Positions 1 through 7,271 of a stretch of 36,226 nt of DNA are shown here, in pieces. Location: the NCBI GenBank assembly GCA_028281465.1, contig JANQJV010000298.1, positions 1 through 36,226 on the forward strand. The letters are read 5' to 3'. Both the position numbers and the translations under genes were made by a program. How positions within the stretch are numbered: position 1 is the stretch's first letter; the number at the start of each line of letters is the position of its first letter. Below the pieces are notes generated by a model. It saw only the letters and a list, made by a program, of their open reading frames with translations, was not told the origin of the DNA and ran no database searches. Source of the stretch: Azospirillaceae bacterium. GTDB lineage: Bacteria; Pseudomonadota; Alphaproteobacteria; Azospirillales; Azospirillaceae.

Positions 1-180
1 GCCATCCGACGGCGGCCCCCGCACCGGCGTGCACACGAGGCCGACGAGGCGTCGGCGCTCCCACAAAGGCCTCCCCGGATGGACCCGTTTGTGCCCAACG
101 GCACCGTTCGTGTCTTTCTAGCCCGCGGAGGAAAGCCAGGGTTCACGGTCATAGCGCCCAGGGACACGCAGGAGTTATGA
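1..180 (+). other. Open frame without visible start, possible 3' end of an upstream gene
   Basis: Frame 1 is open from the first base to a TGA at 178-180 and would encode about 59 residues, ending in PRDTQEL. The only in-frame ATG is at 79. The stretch is GC-rich like the phage genes downstream, while the DNA right after the stop turns sharply AT-rich, as expected at the end of a gene. It could be the C-terminus of a protein encoded upstream of the window, perhaps another phage gene, but I recognise no domain and the other forward frames are also fairly open. Low confidence. Confidence 0.25.
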
Positions 181-347
181 GAAGTAGAAATATTATAACT
201 TTTATATAGTATTATTATTTCAGAATAAATAAAATTATGGTTTGTTATGGGCGCGTAATTAAAAGATATAGAATCCATGTTCAAACAGCCGACTACTATG
301 GTATGCAATAACTTTTGCTTGACTGCAAAAGAAAATAATCCTATATC
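181..347 (+). promoter_or_regulatory. AT-rich upstream region with a sigma70-like promoter before the virion cassette
   Basis: Bases 181-345 are strikingly AT-rich compared with the rest of the first 30 kb. At the downstream edge a good housekeeping promoter is readable: -35 TTGACT at 319-324, a 17-base spacer, and -10 TATATC at 342-347, giving a start near 354. The only genes downstream on this strand are the phage structural genes. AT-rich upstream DNA is also typical of targets of xenogeneic silencers, but no specific operator could be identified. Confidence 0.6.
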
Positions 348-437
348 GAGGGCGTCAACGCCCAAGGTGGGCCCGCAGGGTGGGTGCTTGGGGGTTGATG
401 TTTCTGTCTCCTCCCCATGACGGCTCTCTAACTGGCG

Positions 438-473
438 GGCCGGCGGACCGCTCCGCCGGCCTGCTTTTTTTCC
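438..473 (+). terminator. Intrinsic terminator between promoter and capsid gene
   Basis: A perfect 10-bp GC stem (438-447 pairing with 452-461) with a four-base loop CCGC is followed by TGCTTTTTTTCC. It lies about 90 bases after the predicted promoter and 50 bases before the capsid start, so it would end a short leader RNA or end transcription from upstream. Read-through would be needed to express the capsid gene from the promoter at 319-347. Confidence 0.8.
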
Positions 474-524
474 TGGCCGGGCCGGACAGCGCCCGGGCCC
501 AGCCCGCGAAGGAATGCCTGACCC

Positions 525-1346
525 ATGTCCACCAGTATCTCCCAATCTTTCATCAAACAATTTGAGCGCGAGGTGCACGAAGCATTCCAGCGCATGGGTT
601 CGAAATTGCGCAATACCGTGCGCTCCAAGACCAATGTGCAAGGCGGTTCCACCGTTTTCCAGAAGGTTGGTAAGGGCACCGCTTCGACGAAGTCACGCCA
701 CGGCACCGTCCCGGTGATGAACATCGATCACGATCCGATCGAGTGCTTGTTGGCTGATTTTTATGCCGGCGACTGGGTTGACAAGCTGGATGAGCTCAAG
801 ATCAACATCGACGAGCGCCAGGTCATTGCCAATGCCGGTGCCTATGCGCTCGGCCGAAAGACCGATGAGCTGCTCATCGCCGAGATGGACCGTTCCCAGG
901 TGTACGCGCTGACGGACGGTGACGGGTTGACCAAGAACAAGGTGTTAGCCGCCTTCGAATTGCTCGGCGCCGCCGATGTGCCGGACGACGGCCAGCGCCA
1001 TGCCGTGGTCGGTTGGAAGCAGTGGAGCCAGCTACTCGGCATTGCCGAATTCGCTAGCGCCGACTATGTCGGACCGGACGAGTTGCCGTGGCAGGGCACA
1101 CAGGCCAAGCGATGGCTCGGCACGCTGTGGATACCGCATTCTGGGCTGACGCTGACCAACGGCGTGCGCTCCTGCCATTGGTACCACAAGACCGCCATCG
1201 GTCATGCCTCAGGCGCTGACGTCAAGACCGACGTCACCTGGCACGGCGACCGTGCCGCCCATTTTGTCAACAATATGATGTCGCAGGGCGCCTGCCTGAT
1301 CGATGCCGCCGGCGTGGTCACCATGCGCTGTGCTGAGACGGCGTAG
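525..1346 (+). CDS. Podovirus-type major capsid protein
   Basis: This 273-residue protein is recognised as a major capsid protein of the kind found in T7-like and roseophage-type podoviruses. The call rests on overall resemblance and on gene order: a capsid gene, then a terminator, then tail tubular A and B genes. The N-terminal 35 residues are basic and polar and look helical; the central part has the helical segment DERQVIANAGAYALGR near residue 96. ATG 525 is preceded by AAGGA at 509-513, a long spacing of 11 bases; an alternative ATG at 514 is in another frame. It would form the icosahedral shell. No scaffold or portal gene is adjacent upstream, which is unusual. A strong intrinsic terminator follows about 110 bases after the stop. 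Confidence 0.8.
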   Translation: MSTSISQSFIKQFEREVHEAFQRMGSKLRNTVRSKTNVQGGSTVFQKVGKGTASTKSRHGTVPVMNIDHDPIECLLADFYAGDWVDKLDELKINIDERQVIANAGAYALGRKTDELLIAEMDRSQVYALTDGDGLTKNKVLAAFELLGAADVPDDGQRHAVVGWKQWSQLLGIAEFASADYVGPDELPWQGTQAKRWLGTLWIPHSGLTLTNGVRSCHWYHKTAIGHASGADVKTDVTWHGDRAAHFVNNMMSQGACLIDAAGVVTMRCAETA

Positions 1347-1455
1347 CCGCTGGGGCGACCTCCCCGCCCGCGCTACGCCCGGTTGGGGGGAGGCGCTGGC
1401 GCCACGCCTCATCAGGCGCCGGCGCCTCCCCCGGGAAGGAAATCAAGAACCCTTT

Positions 1456-1477
1456 CCCTCTGGACAAGAGGGTTTTT
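1456..1477 (+). terminator. Intrinsic terminator after the capsid gene
   Basis: Stem CCCTCT (1456-1461) pairs with AGAGGG (1467-1472) around the loop GGACA and is followed by TTTTT. Flanking AAC/GTT bases can extend it. Its place, directly after the capsid gene and before the tail genes, matches that of the T-phi terminator behind gene 10 in T7, where partial termination keeps capsid expression above tail expression. That role here is inference from position. Confidence 0.75.
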
Positions 1478-1496
1478 CGGATCGAGGAGAATTTCC

Positions 1497-1742
1497 ATGT
1501 CGTATCTCTCGAAAGATCTGAGTGTGTTGGCGTATGCGAACGGCTTTACGCTTTGGCATTACACAACGCCCGATACCGGCATAGAGGTGGAGGGCCCGAA
1601 TTACTTTACGCCGGCCGCCGCCTTGCTGCGCGCGGGGGACATGGTGCTGGCCAACACGACCACGGGCACCAGCCCGACCGGGGCGCTGTACCGCCTGTCC
1701 GCCACCGCCGGCGGAGCGGTGACCCTGAGCAAGATGGCCTAA
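1497..1742 (+). CDS. Small phage virion-associated protein, unknown role
   Basis: An 81-residue protein starting at ATG 1497, chosen because GAGGAG at 1484-1489 lies just upstream; the frame is open further upstream, but that stretch overlaps the terminator. The sequence contains WHYTT near residue 20 and a YFTPAAALLRAGDMVLAN segment in the middle. This pattern (YF..A...LR.GD.I..N) recurs in short proteins next to capsid and tail genes of podovirus-like prophages, possibly head decoration or fibre proteins. I do not know a demonstrated function. It sits 20 bases before the tail tubular A gene and probably shares its transcript. Confidence 0.65.
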   Translation: MSYLSKDLSVLAYANGFTLWHYTTPDTGIEVEGPNYFTPAAALLRAGDMVLANTTTGTSPTGALYRLSATAGGAVTLSKMA

Positions 1743-1761
1743 GGCCAGCGGCACCGCCGCC

Positions 1762-2331
1762 ATGGCGCTAACCGCCATCGGGCTCTGCAGCCGGGCGTTG
1801 CTCAAGCTCGGCGCCACACCCATCACCACATTCGAAGACGGCACCACGGAGGCGGAGATCGCATCCGGATTGTACGCTCCGACACGGGATGCCCTGTTGT
1901 CTTGGTACGCCTGGAGTTTTGCCACGGTTCAGGCCAACCTGCCACGGCTAACCGAGGCACCCACGGCGGACCATGCGTACGCTTTCCAGCTTCCCGAAGG
2001 CTTCCTCCGGGCGCTGTCAGCCGGACCGGGCAGCACCAGCCGGGGGCTCAGCTACCGCATTGTTGGTCGGACGCTGCAATGCAACAGCACGCAGGTGATG
2101 CTGACCTATCTCACCCGACCGGCCGAGGCGGATTTCCCTGGTTTTTTCGACCTGGCCCTGATCGCCAAACTGACTGCCGAGTTTTGCATCCCGCTGACCG
2201 AGAGCACCAGCCGGGCGGACATGCTGACTCGGCTGGCAGAAAAGGAGTTCGAGAGAGCCCGGCGGCTCGACACGCAGCAAGACACCCAACCCGTGTTCGA
2301 AGACTTCACGTTGATCGAGGCACGCCGCTAA
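1762..2331 (+). CDS. Tail tubular protein A-like (T7 gp11-like) adaptor
   Basis: A 189-residue protein similar to T7 gp11-type tail tubular protein A, the ring that joins the portal to the tail nozzle in podoviruses. The N-terminus MALTAIGLCSRALLKLGA, the segment Y..TRDALLSWYAWSFA and the later AYAFQLPEGFLRAL are the usual landmarks of the family (N-terminal helix with ALLKLG, then R..LL..Y.W.FA, then Y.YQLP.D.LR). Length is typical. The stop overlaps the next ATG by one base (TAATG at 2329-2333), indicating translational coupling to tubular protein B. Confidence 0.8.
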   Translation: MALTAIGLCSRALLKLGATPITTFEDGTTEAEIASGLYAPTRDALLSWYAWSFATVQANLPRLTEAPTADHAYAFQLPEGFLRALSAGPGSTSRGLSYRIVGRTLQCNSTQVMLTYLTRPAEADFPGFFDLALIAKLTAEFCIPLTESTSRADMLTRLAEKEFERARRLDTQQDTQPVFEDFTLIEARR

Positions 2332-4229
2332 TGCCCCGCTTCCGCCAGGATAAGACGAATTTCACGGCCGGTGAAATCTCGCGAGCCTTGTTGGGTCGCA
2401 GCGACCTGCGCGCCTACGACAACGGTGCGCTCACCTTGCGCAACGTGGTCATCCAGCCGACCGGCGGGGTGAGTCGGCGCGCTGGCCTGCGTTTCGTCGA
2501 TTGGGCGGCGGGGACCGGGCGGCTGGTCGCCTTCGAGTTCAACACCGAACAGACCTATCTCCTGGTCTTTACGGCGGCGTCGCTCGCGATCTACCAAGGC
2601 GACAACAAAGTCGCCACCTTGACTGCGCCTTGGAGCGCCGCACATCTGGCGTCCATTTCCTGGACGCAGAGCGCCGATACGCTCCTGGTGTGCCACCCGG
2701 ACGTTCCACCGCAACGCCTGACCCGCAACCCGGGTGGTGTGTGGAAGCTGGACGTTTGGGTGTTCCATACCGATGGCGACCTGGTGCGCCAGCCGTATTT
2801 CAAATTCGCCGATGCCGCGGTGACGCTGCAACCGGCGGCGACCGACGGCAGCATGATGGTAACCGCGTCGGCCGCCATCTTCGATCCACAGCACAGCGGC
2901 ACCGTGCTGCGCATCAAGGGCAAGCAACTGCGCATCACGTCGGTCGCGTCGACGACCCAGGTGCAGGCGACGGCGCTGGAGACCCTGCCCGACACGAATG
3001 CCACCACGGCGTGGGACGAACAGGCCTTCTCGCACTTGCGCGGATGGCCGGTCACGGCCGTGTACCATCAGGACCGGCTGGTCATCGGCGGCTCGCGCGA
3101 CTTGCCCAACCGTTTATGGCTGTCGCGCTCCGCGGATCTTTGGAATTTCGACCTGGGCACGGGGGCCGACGACCAGGCGATCGAGTTCGGGATCCTCTCG
3201 GACCAGGTGAATGCCATCCGGGCCCTGTTTTCGGGCCGGCATCTGTTGATTTTCACCTCCGGCGCGGAATGGATGGTCACGGGCGATCCGCTGACTCCAC
3301 AGACCATCCAGCTCAACCGGCAAACCCGGGTTGGTTCGCCGGTCGACCGCACGGTGCCGCCGCGTGACGTCGACGGTGCTATCCTGTTCGTCACGCGCAA
3401 TGGTCGGGAGCTGCGCCAGTTCCTGTACACCTTGGACGAACAAGCGTACAGCGCGATCGATCTGGCGCTAGTCGCGCGACATCTGATGAACGACCCGGTC
3501 GACATGGATTTCGACCAGCGACGTCGTTTGCTGTACGTCGTGATGGCCGACGGCAGTATTGCGGTGCTGACGTCGTATCGGGCCGAACGCATCACCGCCT
3601 GGACACGGCAGGAGACCGACGGCACGGTGTCGGCAGTGGCCCTGGCCGGTGAGACGGCCTATGTGCTGCTCGCCCGCGGTGCCGGCTGGACCATCGAGCG
3701 CTTCGACGATGCGCTTAACCTGGACGCTGCGGTGACCGGTAGCGCCGACCCGCCGGTGGCGTCGTGGAGTGGCCTCGACCACCTGGAAGGTCAGACCGTT
3801 TGGGCAGTGGCCGACGGCGCGGTGGTCTCTGATCTGACCGTGACCGCCGGCGCCATCACCCTGGATACACCGGCCGGGGCCGTCCAAGTCGGCCTGTCCT
3901 ACCGACACGAGATCGAACCGTTGCCGCCCAACCTGTTGGGGCAGGGCGGCCTGGGGGCCCGCTTCCGCCTGGTCGACGTGTTGTTTCGGCTGCACGAGAC
4001 GGCGGCGCTGCGTGCCGATGTCGGCCGCGGCCTCAGATATCTGCCGCTACACCGGCTCGGGGTGGCGGCATTCACGACCGCGCCAGCGCCGCTGGTCAGC
4101 GGCGACAAGCGCCTGCGGGCGCTCGGCTGGCCGGCCGATGGCACCCGGCCGGCCTGGCGCATCGAACAGGATTTGCCGCTGCCCTTCGCGCTGCTTTCTG
4201 TCACGACCGAATTGAAGGTGAACGACTGA
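2331..4229 (+). CDS. Tail tubular protein B-like (T7 gp12-like) nozzle
   Basis: A 632-residue protein from ATG 2331; the frame is open far upstream, but the start overlaps the stop of the preceding gene and gives the family N-terminus MPRFRQDKTNFTAGEISR. The early motif FTAGE(I/L)S..L.GR.DL..Y..G...L.N....P.GG...R.G is typical of podovirus tail nozzle proteins. The rest is beta-rich with repeated short hydrophobic strands, in line with the propeller-like fold of gp12. It would form the distal tube through which DNA leaves. The stop overlaps the next ATG (TGATG at 4227-4231). It is shorter than T7 gp12 (about 790 residues), but the protein looks intact. Confidence 0.82.
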   Translation: MPRFRQDKTNFTAGEISRALLGRSDLRAYDNGALTLRNVVIQPTGGVSRRAGLRFVDWAAGTGRLVAFEFNTEQTYLLVFTAASLAIYQGDNKVATLTAPWSAAHLASISWTQSADTLLVCHPDVPPQRLTRNPGGVWKLDVWVFHTDGDLVRQPYFKFADAAVTLQPAATDGSMMVTASAAIFDPQHSGTVLRIKGKQLRITSVASTTQVQATALETLPDTNATTAWDEQAFSHLRGWPVTAVYHQDRLVIGGSRDLPNRLWLSRSADLWNFDLGTGADDQAIEFGILSDQVNAIRALFSGRHLLIFTSGAEWMVTGDPLTPQTIQLNRQTRVGSPVDRTVPPRDVDGAILFVTRNGRELRQFLYTLDEQAYSAIDLALVARHLMNDPVDMDFDQRRRLLYVVMADGSIAVLTSYRAERITAWTRQETDGTVSAVALAGETAYVLLARGAGWTIERFDDALNLDAAVTGSADPPVASWSGLDHLEGQTVWAVADGAVVSDLTVTAGAITLDTPAGAVQVGLSYRHEIEPLPPNLLGQGGLGARFRLVDVLFRLHETAALRADVGRGLRYLPLHRLGVAAFTTAPAPLVSGDKRLRALGWPADGTRPAWRIEQDLPLPFALLSVTTELKVND

Positions 4230-4852
4230 TGGGTGGATTGACCGCCATGGCTCCGGCGTTGTTGGGGCCACTCTTGGGTTCCGGAGCGACCGCGGACCAG
4301 CAGCAACGGCGCTACGACCACGACCGTCTCCTGCAGCAGCAGGCCATTGAGGCCGATCGGCAGAGTCAGGCTGCGGCCCTCGATGCCGAACGGGGCCGCC
4401 AGGAAGCGGAGCTGCGGGCTGAACGGGAGCGGCGCGAATGGGCGCTGGCGCAGCTTCGTTCCGAGCAGGACCAGTCCATGGATCAGCTCATCAGTACCCA
4501 AAACCTGGGCAACCGGCAGGCCAGTGCCGAAACCGCCAACCGTCTTGAAGAGTTGCGGACGGCCGCCGAGGCCGACGAACGCCGTCGGCGGCAGGCGTTG
4601 CGCCGGGCGGTGGCCAAACAACGGGCCCGTTTCGGTGCCCGTGGCGTGTCGGCGGCCGGGGGCTCGGGTGAGGCGATTCTGCTTGGGTTGGTCGATGAGA
4701 CCGCGGAGGAGCGGCGCGAGGCCGAGCAGGCCGACCGGCTGCGGGCCCAGGCACTGCGCCAGTCCTTGGCCGACCGCAACCGGCGCAACCTCTTGGAACA
4801 ATCGCAGCTAGCCGAGCGCCATCGTCTGCAGATGATCAGCCGTCTCGGTTGA
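4229..4852 (+). CDS. Coiled-coil internal virion-type protein (gp14-like position)
   Basis: A 207-residue protein with a short hydrophobic Gly/Ala/Leu-rich N-terminus (residues 2-22), then a long Gln/Arg/Glu-rich alpha-helical stretch through the C-terminus. Near residue 130 it has RFGARGVSAAGGSGEAILLGL, a glycine break between two helices that is common in phage proteins encoded between the tail nozzle and the tail fibre (gp14 or internal virion protein class). In T7 such proteins are ejected to form a channel across the cell envelope. The larger partners gp15 and gp16 are missing here, so if it is an ejection protein the apparatus is reduced. Function is inferred mainly from position and architecture. 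Confidence 0.55.
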   Translation: MGGLTAMAPALLGPLLGSGATADQQQRRYDHDRLLQQQAIEADRQSQAAALDAERGRQEAELRAERERREWALAQLRSEQDQSMDQLISTQNLGNRQASAETANRLEELRTAAEADERRRRQALRRAVAKQRARFGARGVSAAGGSGEAILLGLVDETAEERREAEQADRLRAQALRQSLADRNRRNLLEQSQLAERHRLQMISRLG

Positions 4853-4874
4853 GTCGTGGCTGCGAGGGGCGCCC

Positions 4875-6905
4875 ATGGCCGACGATATCCTCATCCCACG
4901 CGGCACACCGCGTATCCAATTCACCGCTGACGGCGCGCAGACCGCGTTTTCCTACCCATTCCCCGTGTTCCAGGCCGACGACCTGGAAGTGTATCTCGAC
5001 GCGGCGCCGCAGAGCACCGGTTTCGTCGTCACCGGTGCCGGACAGACCGAGGGTGGCACGGTCAGCTTTGCGGCGGCGCCGGCCGACGGCACGCTGGTCA
5101 CCCTGCGCCGGCGCGTCATTACCCAACGAGTCAGTGATTTTCTAGAGAGTGGGCCGCTGCCTGCGGCGGCGCTGAACAGCGAGTTCGACCGGCTCACGGC
5201 GGGCTTGCAGCAGCTCGCCGACGATTTGGCCCTGACTCTGCACTACGCTGCGACCGACCTGCCGGCTTCGGCCGAACTGCCGGGCCGTACCCTGCGTGCC
5301 AATCGACTGTTGTCCTTCGATTCCGGTGGCAATCCAAGCGTGGAACTCCCCGGCGATACCGACAACCAGATCTCCTATGTGCCCGCCGGGGCCGGCGCCG
5401 TGGAACGGCCGGTGCGTGACAAGCTGCGTGATGCCGTTTCAATCAAGGATTTCGGTGCCGCCGGCGATGGAGTCAGCGACGACACGCTGGCAATCCAGAC
5501 GGCGCTTGCATCGGCGATGGCGGTGCACGTGCCGCCGGGCACCTATGTCATCAGTCAGAGCCTGACGGTCGAGGAAGGCCGTACGCTGTTCGGTGACGGA
5601 CAATCCTCGGTGATCCGGGGGACCGGCCACGGTTTTGATCTGATCCGGGTACCGGCGTCCTATGCCACGGTGCGCGATCTGAAGTTGGAGAACGGGGCCG
5701 CTGGCGTGCGCCTGTTCGGTGACGCGGCGCCCTGCGTGCAGAACAGCTTGCTCGATCTGACCATCTGGGATGCGGATATCGGCTTGGTGCTGGACGGCTA
5801 CACGCGTACCGATCGGCCGTGTTACTGGAACAACATTGCCCGAGTTCTGGTGGCGCGGCCGGCGACCCACGGTGTCTGGCTCACCCGCAGCGGTACAGGC
5901 GACACGCCCAATGCCAACAAGTTCCTGAGTGTGCGGGTTTATTCGCTGAGTGCGCCGATTTCGGGCAGCGGTTTCTATGTCGAGCACGGCCGCTTCAACA
6001 ATGCCTTCATCGATTGCGAGGCCAATCTGTCGACCGGCGCGCACAGTTGCTTCAGGCTCGGCGCCGACACCGACAAGAATCTTTTGGTCAATCTGTACTG
6101 CGAAACCTTGGGGGCGGTCCCCAATCTGGTCATCGGGGCCGGGTCGGTCGAAACCTCGATCGTCAATCTGTTCTCGGCCAGCGCCGGGCCGGCGATCGAA
6201 GATTTCTCGGGTGGCCAATACACCGCCTATAACGCCGGCCACCCGACCAAGAACCGGCTGCGCGAAACGCGCATCACTGACCTGGTGGTCGAGGCGTTCC
6301 GGTACGACACCGAGTTCTATGATCCGGTGGCCGGTGGGGTGTTCGAACCCGACCTGACGAGTTCGGTCTACTTGGTCAGTGGCTTCAACGGTGCGGTCGA
6401 GGTGCGCCTGCCGGCACCGGAGGGACGCAACGGTCAGGTGGTCACGGTGAAGAAGACCGACGGGGCGTCGAACCCGGTCACCGTGACCGCATCCACCGGC
6501 ACCGGACCGGACGGCCGGGAGGTGGTGCTGGGCAACCGGTACGACTTCGTCACCATGCTGTCCAATGGGGCTGCCTGGCATGTCACGGCGGCCAGCGGCT
6601 TTCCCGGCAGCACCCGTTTTCATGAAGGCGAGGGCCTGGTGCAGCCGGATCTGACCGCCACGCTGTATCTGATCAGTGCCTTCGCTGGACCGGTCGAGGT
6701 GCGCCTACCTGTGCCCCAGGCCCCCCATGCCGTCGGGCGCACGCTGACGGTGAAGAAGAGCGATCCGAGCGACCATGTGGTCACCGTCACCGTTGCTGCG
6801 GGGAGTGGGCCAGATGGTGAGGCGATCGTGCTCGGCGCCATCGGGCATGCGCTGACCGCCATGTCCGATGGTGGCGGATGGCACATTCTGGCGCGTTATC
6901 CGTGA
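4875..6905 (+). CDS. Tail spike: T7 gp17-like N-terminus, beta-helix, duplicated C-terminal module
   Basis: A 676-residue receptor-binding tail protein. Residues 1-125 match the virion-anchoring N-terminal domain of T7 gp17-type fibres (YPFPVFQADDLEVYLD, then a stretch ending LNSEFDRL). Residues about 186-260 begin a right-handed beta-helix of the pectate-lyase-3 type with the hallmark DFGAAGDGVSDDT..IQ.AL, and the helix continues to about residue 480. Such spikes often cleave or bind surface polysaccharide; no catalytic residue was assigned. Residues about 488-575 and 585-676 are two copies of one module (PDLT..(V/L)YL(V/I)S.F.G.VEVRLP...TVKK...VTVT...G.GPDG...VLG...W H). The gene lies 22 bases after the preceding one and 6 bases before the next. 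Confidence 0.8.
   Translation: MADDILIPRGTPRIQFTADGAQTAFSYPFPVFQADDLEVYLDAAPQSTGFVVTGAGQTEGGTVSFAAAPADGTLVTLRRRVITQRVSDFLESGPLPAAALNSEFDRLTAGLQQLADDLALTLHYAATDLPASAELPGRTLRANRLLSFDSGGNPSVELPGDTDNQISYVPAGAGAVERPVRDKLRDAVSIKDFGAAGDGVSDDTLAIQTALASAMAVHVPPGTYVISQSLTVEEGRTLFGDGQSSVIRGTGHGFDLIRVPASYATVRDLKLENGAAGVRLFGDAAPCVQNSLLDLTIWDADIGLVLDGYTRTDRPCYWNNIARVLVARPATHGVWLTRSGTGDTPNANKFLSVRVYSLSAPISGSGFYVEHGRFNNAFIDCEANLSTGAHSCFRLGADTDKNLLVNLYCETLGAVPNLVIGAGSVETSIVNLFSASAGPAIEDFSGGQYTAYNAGHPTKNRLRETRITDLVVEAFRYDTEFYDPVAGGVFEPDLTSSVYLVSGFNGAVEVRLPAPEGRNGQVVTVKKTDGASNPVTVTASTGTGPDGREVVLGNRYDFVTMLSNGAAWHVTAASGFPGSTRFHEGEGLVQPDLTATLYLISAFAGPVEVRLPVPQAPHAVGRTLTVKKSDPSDHVVTVTVAAGSGPDGEAIVLGAIGHALTAMSDGGGWHILARYP
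6336..6902 (+). repeat. Tandem protein-level repeat in the tail spike
   Basis: Two modules of about 88-92 residues, encoded at roughly 6336-6597 and 6627-6902, align over their whole length with shared PDLT, VEVRLP, TVKK, VTVT, GPDG, VLG and a tryptophan-histidine near the end. The DNA copies have clearly diverged, so this is an old duplication kept in frame, not a recent one. Such C-terminal modules could serve in trimerisation or receptor binding. Confidence 0.75.
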
Positions 6906-6911
6906 GGATCC

Positions 6912-7271
6912 ATGGCCAACCCAACCATCCAGACCTTGCGCGCGACCATTGCCCGGCTGGTGCCGGAGGCGATGGAGCGCGCCGTCCAGTCTTACCGCGG
7001 CTTCGTCCTGTCGGGCGGCGCCGATGGTTTCGACGACCCCAAAAAGTTCAAGGACCATCATGCGGCTGGCCGGAGCGCGCTCGCCCATTTGGAGGTGCTG
7101 CTGCGCCTGGCGCGCTGGTCCACGGCGGGCGACGCGGTGGTCGGCGGCGACCGGGAGGACGAAGCCGCTCTGCTTGCGATGGTGAGCGACGCCCGCCAGA
7201 CCCTCGCGGCCCTGCGTGGCGAGTCGCCGGATGGGGGGCCGGACGGGACGGTGGACGAGGATGCGCCGTGA
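6912..7271 (+). CDS. Small phage protein, possible small terminase subunit
   Basis: A 119-residue, mostly helical protein starting at ATG 6912 after GAGGATCC. It contains the segment GADGFDDPKKFKDHHAAGRSA and an acidic C-terminus (DGTVDEDAP). It sits immediately before the large terminase, and the two genes overlap by four bases (GTGA at 7268-7271), the usual place for a DNA-recognising small terminase or a T7 gp18-like protein. I see no clear helix-turn-helix and do not recognise the family, so the role is inferred from position and size only. Confidence 0.5.
   Translation: MANPTIQTLRATIARLVPEAMERAVQSYRGFVLSGGADGFDDPKKFKDHHAAGRSALAHLEVLLRLARWSTAGDAVVGGDREDEAALLAMVSDARQTLAALRGESPDGGPDGTVDEDAP

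Noticed and set aside
428-724. Open frame on the - strand over the capsid start
   Set aside because: It is antisense to the capsid gene and runs through the terminator; it has no ribosome-binding site or recognisable domain. Similar antisense frames across the GC-rich genes were dropped for the same reason.
2328-3068. 246-residue - strand frame inside tail tubular protein B
   Set aside because: Arg/Gly/Pro-rich composition typical of the shadow of a GC-rich gene; the + strand gene has clear family motifs over the same stretch.
5439-6623. 394-residue - strand frame under the tail spike gene
   Set aside because: Long but antisense to a well-supported spike; length is explained by high GC and few stops, and no domain is seen.
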